Shown here piece after piece: positions 16,698 through 26,194 of a DNA stretch of 64,000 bases. Location: positions 1 to 64,000 of the forward strand of contig NZ_JAUNPE010000003.1 in NCBI RefSeq assembly GCF_030536815.1. The letters are read 5' to 3'. How positions within the stretch are numbered: the first letter of the stretch is position 1; each line of letters starts with the position of its first letter. The stretch is from Kocuria sp. Lineage in GTDB: Bacteria > Actinomycetota > Actinomycetes > Actinomycetales > Micrococcaceae. Both the position numbers and the translations under genes were made by a program. The notes beneath the pieces are model-generated. The model worked only from the letters and a program-made list of their open reading frames with translations, was not told the DNA's origin and made no database searches.

Positions 16698-19109
16698 ATG
16701 ACGACAGAGTCGGACGCTCAGAGCGCAAAGAATTCCAGGCCGCCCAGCCCACCGGCGACATCGGCGGTGCCCACCGGTTCCAGGATCGAAACGGCGGGAA
16801 CCCACTTCGTCCTGCCGGCCTCCCGCCCCGTTTTCGGCCGGGCCGTGTTCCCGGGACGCAGCGAACGCACCCGGTCCACGCTCTCGGCCTTGACGGGTGA
16901 GTCCGTTCCGCGCTCGCCCATCCTGGTCCCGTTGCTGCGCAGCGTGAGCGCCACGCATCCGGATGAGGACCTGGATGTCCTGGAACGCGCGTTCGCCGTG
17001 GCGGATTTCTACCATGAGGGACAAAAGCGCAAGTCCGGGGATCCCTACATCACTCACCCGGTGGCGGTCACCACGATCCTCGCCGAACTGGGCATGACGG
17101 GGGCCACCCTGGTGGCGGGTCTTCTGCACGACACCGTGGAGGACACCGACTACTCGCTGGAGCAGCTCACCCAGGACTTCGGTGAAGAGGTCGCCGTGCT
17201 CGTGGACGGTGTGACCAAGCTGGACAAGATCCAGTACGGCGAGAACGCCCAGGCAGAAACCGTACGCAAAATGATCGTGGCCATGGCCAAGGACATCCGC
17301 GTGCTCGTGATCAAGCTCGCGGACCGGTTGCACAACGCACGAACGTGGCGGTTCGTGTCCTCCTCGTCCTCGTCCAAAAAGGCGCGCGAAACGCTGGAGA
17401 TCTTCGCGCCACTCGCGCACCGCCTGGGTATGAACACGATCAAATGGGAGCTCGAGGATCTTTCCTTCTCCGCCCTGTACCCCAAGGTCTATGAAGAAAT
17501 CGTCCGCATGGTGGGGGAGCGCACGCCCGAACGCGAACGGAATCTGGCCACGATCCGCGGGTTGATCGCCGCGGAACTCGACAAGTCCGGCATTGACGCC
17601 ACGATCACCGGCCGCCCCAAGCACTACTACTCGATTTACCAGAAGATGATCGTGCGGGGTAAGGATTTCGATGAGATCCACGATCTCCAGGCCGCCCGTG
17701 TGCTCGTGAACTCGGTGCGTGAGTGTTATGCCGCCCTCGGCGTGCTGCATGCGAAGTGGAGCCCCCTCCCGGGGCGGTTCAAGGACTACATCGCGATGCC
17801 CAAGTTCAACATGTACCAGTCGCTGCACACCACCGTGATCGGCCCGCACGGACGCCCGGTGGAGATCCAGATCCGCACCCACGAGATGCACCACCGCGCC
17901 GAATACGGTGTGGCCGCTCACTGGAAGTACAAGAACCAGGTCAACCAGGCCAATTCGGCCACTCCCAAGGCCAAGGCGGGAGAGCTCAACTGGTTGAGTT
18001 CCCTGGTCTCGTGGCAGGAGGAGGCCAAGGACTCCTCGGACTTCCTGGATTCACTGCGGTACCAGATCAACACCGCGGAGGTGTACGTCTTCACACCCAA
18101 GGGTGAGGTCATGGCGCTACCCACGGGTTCCACCCCGGTGGACTTCGCCTATGCGGTGCACACCGAGGTGGGTAACCACACGATCGGCGCCCGGGTGAAC
18201 GGCAAACTGGTGCCGCTGTCCTCCCAACTCCAGCACGGCGACCGGGTCGAGATCCTGACCTCCAAGTCGGAATCCGCCTCCCCGTCACAGGACTGGCTCA
18301 AGTTCGTGGGTTCCCCGCGGGCGCGCACCAAGATCCGGCAGTGGCATTCCAAGGAACGCCGCGAGGAAGCCATTGAGCGGGGCAAGGACCTGCTGACCAG
18401 GGCGCTGCGCAAGCATCACCTGCCGCTGCAACGCACGGTGACCCACGAGTCGCTCGTCTCGGTGGCCCAGGACTTCAACCGTTCGGACGTGGCGGCGCTC
18501 TACGAGGCGATCGGAAGCGACACGGTCAACGCCCAACAGGTCGTGGAGAAGCTCATCGAGCATCACGGCGGCGCGGAGGGTACGGAAGAGGATTTCGCCG
18601 AAACCACCAAGGTCACCGCGCCCGCCCGGGCCACCGTGTCCGATTCCGGCGTGGTGGTCCAGGGCATGTCCGACGTGTACGTGAAGTTGGCTCGCTGCTG
18701 CACCCCGGTGCCCCCGGACGAGATCCTCGGCTTCGTGACCCGCGGCGCGGGAATCTCCGTGCACCGCAAGGACTGCAACAACATGAAGTCACTGGTGACC
18801 AACGACGATCCGCGCGTCAAGGACGTCAGCTGGGCTCCCACCCAATCCTCACTGTTCCTGGTGGAGATCCAGGTGGAAGCACTCGACCGGCACTCGCTGC
18901 TGCTCGACGTCACCAGGGTGCTGTCCGAGAACCACGTGAATATCCTCTCCGCGCAGGTGCACACCTCGCGATCCCGGTTGGCCATCTCCCGGTTCTCGTT
19001 CGAAATGGGCGATACCCGCTATTTGGATCACGTGCTCAACCAGGTGCGACGGATCGACGGCGTGTACGACGTGTATCGCACCTCGGGTCACCGCCCGGTC
19101 GCCTCGTAG
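16698..19109 (+). CDS. relA: bifunctional (p)ppGpp synthetase/hydrolase (Rel)
   Basis: Makes and degrades the alarmone (p)ppGpp in response to amino acid starvation. The 803-residue protein shows an N-terminal extension of about 70 residues and an HD hydrolase domain with HPVAVTTILAELG and HDTVEDTDYS. The synthetase domain has GRPKHYYSIYQKM, and the TGS domain has VYVFTPKGEVMALPTGST. A cysteine-containing region (YVKLARCCTPVPPDEI) and a C-terminal ACT domain follow. Both catalytic domains look intact, so it is the single long bifunctional Rel typical of actinobacteria. GAGGAGG precedes ATG 16698. It ends 22 bases inside the 3' end of the convergent minus-strand gene. Confidence 0.95.
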   Translation: MTTESDAQSAKNSRPPSPPATSAVPTGSRIETAGTHFVLPASRPVFGRAVFPGRSERTRSTLSALTGESVPRSPILVPLLRSVSATHPDEDLDVLERAFAVADFYHEGQKRKSGDPYITHPVAVTTILAELGMTGATLVAGLLHDTVEDTDYSLEQLTQDFGEEVAVLVDGVTKLDKIQYGENAQAETVRKMIVAMAKDIRVLVIKLADRLHNARTWRFVSSSSSSKKARETLEIFAPLAHRLGMNTIKWELEDLSFSALYPKVYEEIVRMVGERTPERERNLATIRGLIAAELDKSGIDATITGRPKHYYSIYQKMIVRGKDFDEIHDLQAARVLVNSVRECYAALGVLHAKWSPLPGRFKDYIAMPKFNMYQSLHTTVIGPHGRPVEIQIRTHEMHHRAEYGVAAHWKYKNQVNQANSATPKAKAGELNWLSSLVSWQEEAKDSSDFLDSLRYQINTAEVYVFTPKGEVMALPTGSTPVDFAYAVHTEVGNHTIGARVNGKLVPLSSQLQHGDRVEILTSKSESASPSQDWLKFVGSPRARTKIRQWHSKERREEAIERGKDLLTRALRKHHLPLQRTVTHESLVSVAQDFNRSDVAALYEAIGSDTVNAQQVVEKLIEHHGGAEGTEEDFAETTKVTAPARATVSDSGVVVQGMSDVYVKLARCCTPVPPDEILGFVTRGAGISVHRKDCNNMKSLVTNDDPRVKDVSWAPTQSSLFLVEIQVEALDRHSLLLDVTRVLSENHVNILSAQVHTSRSRLAISRFSFEMGDTRYLDHVLNQVRRIDGVYDVYRTSGHRPVAS

Positions 19110-19732
19110 CCGCGTTCCACGGCCCGCCCCACTTTCCGCACGCGGGCCAGGGCCTGCCGACGTCCCGGTTTTTTCCCCACGGCGTCCAGGGCGGCCAGGA
19201 CGAGTTCGGGTGGGCAATGCAAGTGCGGTGAGGCCATGAGCCAGTGCAGCGCCCGGGTGCCCTCCGGGGTTTCGACGTGAAGCGCCACGTCCACCGCGGT
19301 GCGCAGTGGACTGGTGACCGACATTGCCTCGTGGGACACGCGATCGAAGGCGTTGAAGACGGTCTGATGCAGGCTGAACCCATGCGGGAGCGTGGTGGTG
19401 GTCCGGGCGTCCTTGGCCACGAGGATCGGAAGCGGGTCCGGGACATCGGCGCAATCGTAGAACCACGCGGCCCCCAATCTGCCCAGCACCCCTCGCCGCT
19501 GGAGGTGCTGAGGGATGACCGCTCGCAGCACCCGGACCTTGGTGGCCCGGGTGAGAGCAACACCCACGGGCACGTATGCGTCCAGGACGACCCTGCGCAG
19601 AATCCCGTCCGAAACCATTGCGGTGAGCTCGCCGCTGCTGAAGGGGTCACCCGGACGCAGCACCCGAAGGTATCCCGCACCGGGCGGAAGCGGATGGGCG
19701 GAATCGGGGGCCAGCGGCCGCGGTGACGTCAT
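19088..19732 (-). CDS. hypothetical protein, AbiEi antitoxin-like N-terminus
   Basis: A 214-residue protein of uncertain function. The N-terminal half (about 20-75) resembles the winged-helix region of proteins labelled type IV toxin-antitoxin AbiEi family: an LRPGDPF start, LTAMVSDGILRRVVLDAYVP, then a helix. The middle part has SPLRTAVDVALHVE, a pattern shared with actinobacterial proteins of the same broad group that carry a C-terminal nuclease-like domain; that nuclease core is not evident here. No toxin partner gene lies beside it, so I do not call a toxin-antitoxin system. ATG 19732; it converges on relA with a 22-base 3' overlap. Confidence 0.55.
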   Translation of the reverse strand: MTSPRPLAPDSAHPLPPGAGYLRVLRPGDPFSSGELTAMVSDGILRRVVLDAYVPVGVALTRATKVRVLRAVIPQHLQRRGVLGRLGAAWFYDCADVPDPLPILVAKDARTTTTLPHGFSLHQTVFNAFDRVSHEAMSVTSPLRTAVDVALHVETPEGTRALHWLMASPHLHCPPELVLAALDAVGKKPGRRQALARVRKVGRAVERGYEATGR

Positions 19733-19766
19733 GACCCCATCAGAACCGATGGGCGGGGGACAAGGA

Positions 19767-19810
19767 AACGGGGATCACCCCGGTTGTGGACAACCAGGGC
19801 GATCCCCGTT
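19767..19810 (-). terminator. terminator after the DUF349 gene
   Basis: A perfect 10-bp stem (19767-19776 with 19801-19810) encloses a second stem-loop (GGTTGT/ACAACC). Read leftward, the stem is followed by TTTCCTT, matching termination of the minus-strand DUF349 transcript. The inner loop contains TTGTCCACA on the minus strand. Confidence 0.7.
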
Positions 19811-19858
19811 CAGTGTGCAGTTCGCTCGGCTCGGCTCAGCTCATGCGCGTGGTGTCGT

Positions 19859-21385
19859 TCAGTTCAGCTCGGACGCCGAGGCCCGCAACGTGGCCAACCA
19901 CTGCTCGCTTGTGGCGAGGTCCTTCTCGAGGGTGGCGGCCTTCTTCTCGTTGCCGGAGTTGCGAGCGGCCTCGATCGCGGACTTCTGGTCGGCGATCTTG
20001 CTCTCGAGCTGCGTCAACATGGAGTTGGAGCGGGCCTTGGTCTCGGGGTCCGAGCGGCGCCACTGGTCGTCCTCGGACTTCTTGACGGCGTCCTCGATGG
20101 CGCGCAGTTCGTTCTCCACCCGACGCATGTGCGCGCGCGGAACCTTACCGGCCTCCTCCCAGCGAGCCTGTACCGCCGCGAGTTCCTTTTTCGCCTGATC
20201 GAGGTTCTTGACGGGAAGGATCTTCTTGGCCTCGTCGAGCAGCTGCTCCTTGACCACCAGGTTCGCCTCGAACTCGTGGTCGATCTGCTCGTTGGCGGCC
20301 TTACGCGCGTTGAAGAACACGTCCTGGGCGGCACGGAAACGGGACCACAGGGCGTCGTCGTCCTTGCGGGACGCGCGGGGCGAGGCCTTCCAACGATCCA
20401 TGAGATCGCGGTACTTGGAGGCGGTGGGCCCCCAATCGGTGGAGCCGGACAGCGCCTCGGCCTCGACGATCAGCGCTTCCTTGGCGCGCTTGGCCTTGGC
20501 ATTGGTCTCGTCCAGTTTGGAGAAGAACGCCTTGCGATGGCGATCGAAGGTGGTGCGGGCCTTACGGAACCGTTTCCACAAGGACTCCTCGTCGGACTTG
20601 GACAGCCGCACGCCCGAACGTTGATGCGCCTTCCACTGGTCGAAGAGTTCACCCATGCGCTCCGAGGAGTGCTTCCACTGGGTTTTTTCGGGGTCCTGAC
20701 CGGCGACCTTTTCCGCGGCCTCCACGATGGCCGTGCGGTGAGCCAGCTGCTCGGCCTTGGCCCGTTGTTGGTCTTCCTTCTCGCGCACCTCCGCCTGCCC
20801 GATCGACACGTCCAGGGTGTCCAGACGTGCGGCAAGCCCGGCCAGATCACCCACCATGCCGCGGGCGGCCACCTGCTCGCGCACGTGTTCCACGGTCTTG
20901 CGCATGTCCGTGGTGGGGGCCTTGGCGGCAAGTCGTTGTTCGAGCAGGTCGACCTGCGCCTCGGCGTCGTCGAACTTGCGCGCGAAGTAGGCAATGGCCT
21001 CGTCCTCGGTCGCGTCCGGGAACTGGCCGCACTCGTACTCCTGGCCGGCCACGCTCACGTACACGGTGCCGTTCTCGTCCGCGCGGCCGTGCTGCTTGGC
21101 GCGCGCCACGGATTCCGGGGTGGCCAGGGCAGGCTTGGCCGTTTCGTGGGACGCAGCGGATTGGGCCGGCTCAGCGGGCGCCACCACGGGAACCGAGGGC
21201 GCGGGTGCCGCGGGTACGGGAACGGCACCGGCCGTGGGCTGAGGCGCGACATGTGCCGGCGTTGCGGGCTGCGCCGGGCCCGGTGCGGCGGGTGCTGCGG
21301 GCTTGGCAGGGCGCGCCGGGGGAGCGGGCACGGGGGCCGCCTCGGGGGTCTGGGGCCGGTCGTCGGATTCAGGACGTTCTGTCAC
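19859..21385 (-). CDS. DUF349 domain-containing protein
   Basis: Conserved actinobacterial protein of unknown function, found next to rel/hisS in this group. The 508-residue protein begins with an A/P-rich, probably disordered region (about 1-100). The remainder is almost entirely helical and built of several DUF349 repeats. Each has a tryptophan-centred core such as EESLWKRFRKARTTFD, DDALWSRFRAAQDVFF and AVQARWEEAGKVPRA. This makes a long charged coiled-coil-like rod with no membrane segment and no catalytic motif. GTG 21385 is preferred because a GAGAGAGAG stretch lies upstream and the family starts near TERPES; an ATG at 21472 is possible. Confidence 0.82.
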   Translation of the reverse strand: MTERPESDDRPQTPEAAPVPAPPARPAKPAAPAAPGPAQPATPAHVAPQPTAGAVPVPAAPAPSVPVVAPAEPAQSAASHETAKPALATPESVARAKQHGRADENGTVYVSVAGQEYECGQFPDATEDEAIAYFARKFDDAEAQVDLLEQRLAAKAPTTDMRKTVEHVREQVAARGMVGDLAGLAARLDTLDVSIGQAEVREKEDQQRAKAEQLAHRTAIVEAAEKVAGQDPEKTQWKHSSERMGELFDQWKAHQRSGVRLSKSDEESLWKRFRKARTTFDRHRKAFFSKLDETNAKAKRAKEALIVEAEALSGSTDWGPTASKYRDLMDRWKASPRASRKDDDALWSRFRAAQDVFFNARKAANEQIDHEFEANLVVKEQLLDEAKKILPVKNLDQAKKELAAVQARWEEAGKVPRAHMRRVENELRAIEDAVKKSEDDQWRRSDPETKARSNSMLTQLESKIADQKSAIEAARNSGNEKKAATLEKDLATSEQWLATLRASASELN

Positions 21386-21503
21386 CGCTATAACTCTCTC
21401 TCCACGTCCACGACCGTGTGGCGAGGCCCCGGCAAAGCGGGCGTTGGTCACACGGCGCGTGGAATCGGTCATCGATACGGCCATCCTATCGACCACGGCG
21501 GCC

Positions 21504-21509
21504 TAGAAT
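21504..21509 (+). promoter_or_regulatory. -10 element (TAGAAT) for hisS
   Basis: TAGAAT lies about 95 bases before the hisS ATG, in the divergent gap between the DUF349 gene and hisS. No convincing -35 hexamer. The leader would be about 90 bases. Confidence 0.4.
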
Positions 21510-21604
21510 GGCACCACACACCACGACGCCGCTCGGGGCCTTTCCATGACCACGTCCCGGAGCGCACGCCGGGACCCCGCTTTCGCACCAAGGAGAACCC
21601 ACCC

Positions 21605-22960
21605 ATGGCCCGCACCACCTCCCTGTCCGGTTTCCCCGAATGGCTTCCGGAAGAGCGGATCGTGGAGCAACACGTCCTGGACGAACTGCGCCGCACGTTC
21701 GAACTGCACGGCTTCTCCTCCATCGAGACCCGCGCCGTGGAAACCGTCGAGCAGTTGCTGCGCAAGGGCGAGATCGACAAAGAGGTCTACGGCGTGTCCC
21801 GGCTGCACCAGGACGAGGACGAGAAAACCCCCCGGGAGGGTGCGCTCGCACTGCACTTCGACCTGACCGTCCCCTTCGCCCGCTACGTGGTGGAGAACAA
21901 CGGGTATCTGACGTTCCCGTTCCGCCGCTACCAGATTCAAAAGGTGTGGCGCGGCGAGCGCCCGCAGGAGGGTCGCGCCCGCGAGTTCACCCAGGCGGAC
22001 ATCGACGTGGTGGGCGACGGCACCCTGGCCTTCCGCTACGACGTGGAACTGGCCCTGGTCATGATCGAGGCGCTGTCCCGGTTGCCCATCCCCCCGTTCG
22101 TGCTGCGCGTGAACAACCGCAAGCTCGCCGAGGGCTTCTACCGCGGCATCGGCCTGGACGACGCACCCGCCGTGCTGCGCGAGATCGACAAGCTCGAGAA
22201 AATCGGTCGCGAGGCCGTGATCGCGAACCTGCAGGCGAACGTGGGCGCGAGTGCCGAGCAAGCGGCGTCGGCGCTGGACCTGGCGAGTATCCGCACCGAG
22301 GACACGTCCTTCGTGGAACAGGTGCGCGCACTGGGCGTGAGCAACGAGCTGCTGGAGGAGGGCCTGAGCGAACTCGCGGACGTGGTGGGTGAGGCCGCCC
22401 GCCGTGCTCCCGGCAAGGTCAACGCCGACCTGTCGATCGCGCGCGGTCTGGACTACTACACCGGCACCGTGTACGAAACGGTGCTCGTGGGCCACGAACA
22501 GTTGGGCTCGGTGTGCTCCGGCGGTCGCTACGAATCCCTGGCCTCGACGGGTAAGAAGAACTTCCCCGGCGTGGGCCTGTCCATCGGGGTGACCCGCCTG
22601 GTCACCCGCATCCTGTCGCAGAACATGGCCAGGCCATCGCGTGCGGTGCCGTCGGCTGTGCTCGTGGCGCTCAACGATGACGCGTCCTGGTCTGCGGCCC
22701 AGGACGTGGCCGGGCAACTGCGCGCCCGGGGCATCGCGACCGAAGTGGCGGCGTCGCCCCAGAAATTCGGCAAGCAGATCCGCTACGCCGAGCGCCGAGG
22801 CATTCCGTTCGTGTGGTTCTCGACCGTCCAGGAGGACGGCAGTGTCACCCACGAGGTCAAGGACATCCGGTCGGGCGAGCAGGTCACCGCGGATCCCACC
22901 GCCTGGCAGCCCCCGCGGGAGGACGTGCACCCCACGGTCCAGGCGAGCGAGACCGCCTGA
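21605..22960 (+). CDS. hisS: histidine--tRNA ligase
   Basis: Charges tRNA-His. The 451-residue class II synthetase contains motif 1 (EQHVLDELRRTFELHGFSSI) and motif 2 with the Arg in FRRYQIQKVWRGERPQEGR. The histidine-specific signature RGLDYYTGTVYE is present, as is motif 3 GVGLSIGVTRLV. A C-terminal anticodon-binding domain (SAVLVALNDDASW, FGKQIRYAERRGIPFVWF) completes it. ATG 21605 lies just after the AAGGAGAACC region. The same frame stays open leftward through the whole antisense DUF349 gene, but that part is not coding. Confidence 0.95.
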   Translation: MARTTSLSGFPEWLPEERIVEQHVLDELRRTFELHGFSSIETRAVETVEQLLRKGEIDKEVYGVSRLHQDEDEKTPREGALALHFDLTVPFARYVVENNGYLTFPFRRYQIQKVWRGERPQEGRAREFTQADIDVVGDGTLAFRYDVELALVMIEALSRLPIPPFVLRVNNRKLAEGFYRGIGLDDAPAVLREIDKLEKIGREAVIANLQANVGASAEQAASALDLASIRTEDTSFVEQVRALGVSNELLEEGLSELADVVGEAARRAPGKVNADLSIARGLDYYTGTVYETVLVGHEQLGSVCSGGRYESLASTGKKNFPGVGLSIGVTRLVTRILSQNMARPSRAVPSAVLVALNDDASWSAAQDVAGQLRARGIATEVAASPQKFGKQIRYAERRGIPFVWFSTVQEDGSVTHEVKDIRSGEQVTADPTAWQPPREDVHPTVQASETA

Positions 22961-22966
22961 GACTTG

Positions 22967-22972
22967 TAGACT
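22967..22972 (+). promoter_or_regulatory. -10 element (TAGACT) for aspS
   Basis: TAGACT begins seven bases after the hisS stop, with a leader of about 95 bases to the aspS start. This suggests aspS can be transcribed on its own as well as by read-through from hisS. Confidence 0.35.
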
Positions 22973-23071
22973 TTCAACCAGACTGACCCGGCCACCGAGC
23001 CGCGTCCGGCCCACCGGACGGCGAACGCAACGGTCGAGCCAACACCCCGAACAGGAAAAGGTGGATATTTC

Positions 23072-24898
23072 TTGCTGCGAACGCATGAACTCGGATCATT
23101 GAGCGCCCAGAACACCGGCGACACGGTCACGTTGGCCGGTTGGGTGGACCGCCGCCGTGACCACGGTGGAGTGGCGTTCGTGGATCTGCGCGATGCCAGC
23201 GGCGTCGCACAGATCGTGGTGCGGGACGAGGCCGAGTTCCATCAGCTGCGCAACGAGTTCGTCCTGCAGGTCACCGGCACGGTCGAGCGCCGCCCCGAAG
23301 GCAACGAGAACCCGAACCTGCCCTCCGGCGAGGTCGAGGTCATGGTCGATGAGCTCACCGTGCTCAACACCTCCGCGGCGCTGCCGTTCCAGATCGACGA
23401 GCACGTGGAGGTCGGTGAGGAAGCGCGCCTCAAGTACCGCTACCTGGACCTGCGCCGCCCCGAGCCCGCTCGCATCATGCGCCTGCGCTCCGAGGTCAAC
23501 CGCGTGGCCCGCAATCTGCTCCACGACCAGGGTTTCCTGGAGGTGGAAACCCCCACGCTGACCCGCTCCACCCCCGAGGGTGCCCGTGACTTCGTGGTCC
23601 CGGCCCGTCTTTCGCCGGGTTCGTGGTACGCGCTGCCGCAGTCCCCGCAGTTGTTCAAGCAGTTGCTGCAGGTGGGCGGCATCGAGAAGTACTTCCAGAT
23701 CGCCCGCTGCTACCGCGACGAGGACTTCCGTGCGGACCGCCAGCCCGAATTCACCCAGCTGGACATCGAGGCCTCCTTTGTCGAGGAGGACGACATCATT
23801 GCCCTGGGCGAGTCCATCGTGAAGGCCCTGTGGTCGCTGATCGACGTGGAGATCCCCACGCCCATCCAGCGCATGACCTACGCGCAGGCCATGGCCGATT
23901 ACGGCACGGACAAACCGGATCTGCGGTTCGACCTCACACTCACCGACCTCACCGACTACTTCAAGGACACCCCCTTCCGCGTGTTCCAGGCTCCCTACGT
24001 GGGCGCCGTGGTCATGCCCGGCGGTGCCTCCCAGCCGCGCCGTCAGCTCGATGCCTGGCAGGAATGGGCCAAGCAGCGCGGTGCTCGCGGACTGGCGTAC
24101 ATGCTGTTCAAGGAGGACGGCGAGATCACCGGTCCCGTGGCCAAGAACATCTCCGACGAGGAGAAGGCCGGGCTGGCCGAGGCCGTGGGCGCCAAAGCGG
24201 GCGACTGCGTCTTCTTCGCCGCCGGCGAACCCAAATCCTCCCGCGCACTGCTCGGTGCCGCGCGCGTCGAGATCGGTCACCGCACCGGGCTGATCGACGA
24301 CGACGCCTGGGCCTTCGTCTGGGTCGTGGACGCCCCGCTGTTCGAACCCGCAGCGGACGCCGTGGAGTCGGGTGACGTGGCCGTGGGCTCCGGCGCCTGG
24401 ACGGCGGTGCACCACGCGTTCACCTCGCCCAAGCCCGAGTTCCTCGACACCTTCGACACCACCCCCGGTGACGCCCTGGCCTACGCCTACGACATCGTGT
24501 GCAACGGCAACGAGATCGGGGGCGGTTCCATCCGTATCCACCGCCGCGACGTGCAGGACCGCGTGTTCCGCGTGATGGGCCTGTCACGGGAGGAGGCCCA
24601 GGAGAAGTTCGGCTTCCTGCTGGACGCCTTCCAGTTCGGCGCACCCCCGCACGGCGGCATCGCCTTCGGCTGGGACCGCGTGGTGGCCCTGCTGGCCGGC
24701 ACCGACTCCATCCGCGACGTGATCGCCTTCCCCAAGACCGGTAACGGCTACGACCCGTTGACCGCCGCTCCCGCGCCCATCACGGCCCAGCAGCGCAAGG
24801 AAGCCGGCGTGGACGCCAAGCCGGAGCCCAAGGGCCCCAAGGCCGAGAAGACAGCTCAGAACGAGGACGACGCCGGCGCGAAGGGCGATTCCCAGTAG
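23072..24898 (+). CDS. aspS: aspartate--tRNA ligase
   Basis: Charges tRNA-Asp. The 608-residue bacterial-type enzyme has an N-terminal OB-fold anticodon domain ([20 protein letters not shown]) and class II motif 1 near [12 protein letters not shown]. It also has [20 protein letters not shown], motif 2 ([21 protein letters not shown]), the GAD insertion domain, and motif 3 ([15 protein letters not shown]). It ends in a charged K/E/A-rich tail. Start is a TTG at 23072 ([10 protein letters not shown] matches the family N-terminus), with AGGAAAAGG about ten bases upstream. It follows hisS, a common actinobacterial order. Confidence 0.94.
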   Translation: MLRTHELGSLSAQNTGDTVTLAGWVDRRRDHGGVAFVDLRDASGVAQIVVRDEAEFHQLRNEFVLQVTGTVERRPEGNENPNLPSGEVEVMVDELTVLNTSAALPFQIDEHVEVGEEARLKYRYLDLRRPEPARIMRLRSEVNRVARNLLHDQGFLEVETPTLTRSTPEGARDFVVPARLSPGSWYALPQSPQLFKQLLQVGGIEKYFQIARCYRDEDFRADRQPEFTQLDIEASFVEEDDIIALGESIVKALWSLIDVEIPTPIQRMTYAQAMADYGTDKPDLRFDLTLTDLTDYFKDTPFRVFQAPYVGAVVMPGGASQPRRQLDAWQEWAKQRGARGLAYMLFKEDGEITGPVAKNISDEEKAGLAEAVGAKAGDCVFFAAGEPKSSRALLGAARVEIGHRTGLIDDDAWAFVWVVDAPLFEPAADAVESGDVAVGSGAWTAVHHAFTSPKPEFLDTFDTTPGDALAYAYDIVCNGNEIGGGSIRIHRRDVQDRVFRVMGLSREEAQEKFGFLLDAFQFGAPPHGGIAFGWDRVVALLAGTDSIRDVIAFPKTGNGYDPLTAAPAPITAQQRKEAGVDAKPEPKGPKAEKTAQNEDDAGAKGDSQ

Positions 24899-24954
24899 CA
24901 CGCGCGCATCACAAGAGCTTTGCCGGTCGGGGCCTGATTGCCCTGACCGGCATT

Positions 24955-26148
24955 GTGCTGTCCGCGTTCTCCCTGCGCCTGGCGGTGTCAGGTGTGTCAC
25001 CCGTGCTGGACCGCGTGCGGGAGGACGTGGCGCTGGACGCGGCCTCCATCGGTGTGCTGGCCATGGTGCCCACCCTCGGGTTCGCTCTCACGGGATTCTT
25101 GACGGCCGCCGCAATGCGCCGGGTCAGCCTGGAAGCGTTGCTGAGCCTTGCCAGTGCCCTTGCGGCCCTGGGTCTGATCGCCCGCGCCGTCAGCTCCGCC
25201 CCCGTACCGTTCCTGGGTTTTTCCCTGCTGATCATGATCGGGCTGGGGATCGGTAACGTCACCCTGCCGCCCATCATCAAGAAGTACTTCCGCGAACACA
25301 TCGCCCCGCTCACCGCGATCTACTCCATGCTCCTGGGATTGTCCACCGCGGCCGCCCCGTTCTTCGCGGTCCCGCTCGCCGACGCCGCCGGGTGGCGTTT
25401 CTCGATCGGCTCGTGGGCGGTCTTTTCGCTGGCCGCTCTCGTGCCGTGGTTGCTCATGTGGGTGAGCGTGCGCCGGGACGGTGCGCGAGCGGCGTCGTCG
25501 GTCGACCCGGGCGCGGCGCGAGCGGCGGTCAAGCCGTGGCAATCCCCGATCGGGTGGGGGCTCGTGCTGCTGTTCGTGGGCACCTCGTCCAACACGTTTT
25601 CCATGTTCACATGGTTGCCGCGCGTGCTCGTCAGCTACGGGTTCACCGAACACCAGGCCGGGCTCATGCTCTCCTATTACGCGATCCTGGGGATTCCGGT
25701 GAGCCTGGTGGTGCCGCTGCTGGTGCGGCGCGTGACGCGGACCACCGGGCTGGGGCTCACCGCCGTTGCCCTGTACGCCCTGGGATACCTGGGACTGTTG
25801 CTGTGGCCCACCGCGCACTGGGGGCCGCTGGACACCGTGTGGGTCTGGATCACGGTCTTCGGGTTCGCGCAGGCCTCCTTCCCGCTGGCGCTCACGCTCA
25901 TCAACGCCCGCACGCGCACCACGGCCGGTGCGGGTGCGCTCTCCGGGTTCGGGCAGGGCGCGGGGTATCTGGCGGGCTGTATCGGCCCGCTGATCTTCGG
26001 TGTGCTGTTCACGTGGGGCGGGTCGTGGTGGGCCTCGTTCGGCTACCTGTGGCTCATGTTGCTCGCGCTGACGGCCGGGGTGGTGTTGACGGGGCGTCGT
26101 CGTTTTCTCGAGGACCGCCGCGACCCCGATCGCGCCCTCCAGGAGTAA
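24955..26148 (+). CDS. major facilitator superfamily transporter (CynX/NimT-like), 5' end uncertain
   Basis: A membrane transporter with about 11-12 helices. After the first helix (LSAFSLRLAVSGVSPVLD), the signature loop appears as FLTAAAMRRVSLEALL, and later helices include IMIGLGIGNVTLPPIIKKYF and FGFAQASFPLALTLINARTRT. This resembles the CynX/NimT group (cyanate or nitroimidazole type transport); the substrate cannot be told. The first canonical start is GTG 24955, but that cuts the first membrane helix. In-frame codons upstream (24901-24954, reading HHKSFAGRGLIALTGI) look like its true N-terminus, yet no ATG, GTG or TTG occurs back to the stop at 24742. It directly follows aspS. Confidence 0.75.
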   Translation: MLSAFSLRLAVSGVSPVLDRVREDVALDAASIGVLAMVPTLGFALTGFLTAAAMRRVSLEALLSLASALAALGLIARAVSSAPVPFLGFSLLIMIGLGIGNVTLPPIIKKYFREHIAPLTAIYSMLLGLSTAAAPFFAVPLADAAGWRFSIGSWAVFSLAALVPWLLMWVSVRRDGARAASSVDPGAARAAVKPWQSPIGWGLVLLFVGTSSNTFSMFTWLPRVLVSYGFTEHQAGLMLSYYAILGIPVSLVVPLLVRRVTRTTGLGLTAVALYALGYLGLLLWPTAHWGPLDTVWVWITVFGFAQASFPLALTLINARTRTTAGAGALSGFGQGAGYLAGCIGPLIFGVLFTWGGSWWASFGYLWLMLLALTAGVVLTGRRRFLEDRRDPDRALQE

Positions 26149-26194
26149 GCTCGAGCACACGCTCACCGCGCGAAACACCTCCCGGGAGGTTGCC

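Noticed and set aside
19088..19732. A toxin-antitoxin system at the AbiEi-like gene
   Set aside because: No toxin gene is adjacent; the neighbours are rel and the DUF349 gene.
19784..21604. A very long open frame continuous with hisS, running antisense through the DUF349 gene
   Set aside because: hisS begins at ATG 21605 with a family-typical N-terminus; the upstream part mirrors the codon pattern of the DUF349 gene on the other strand and has no homologous features.
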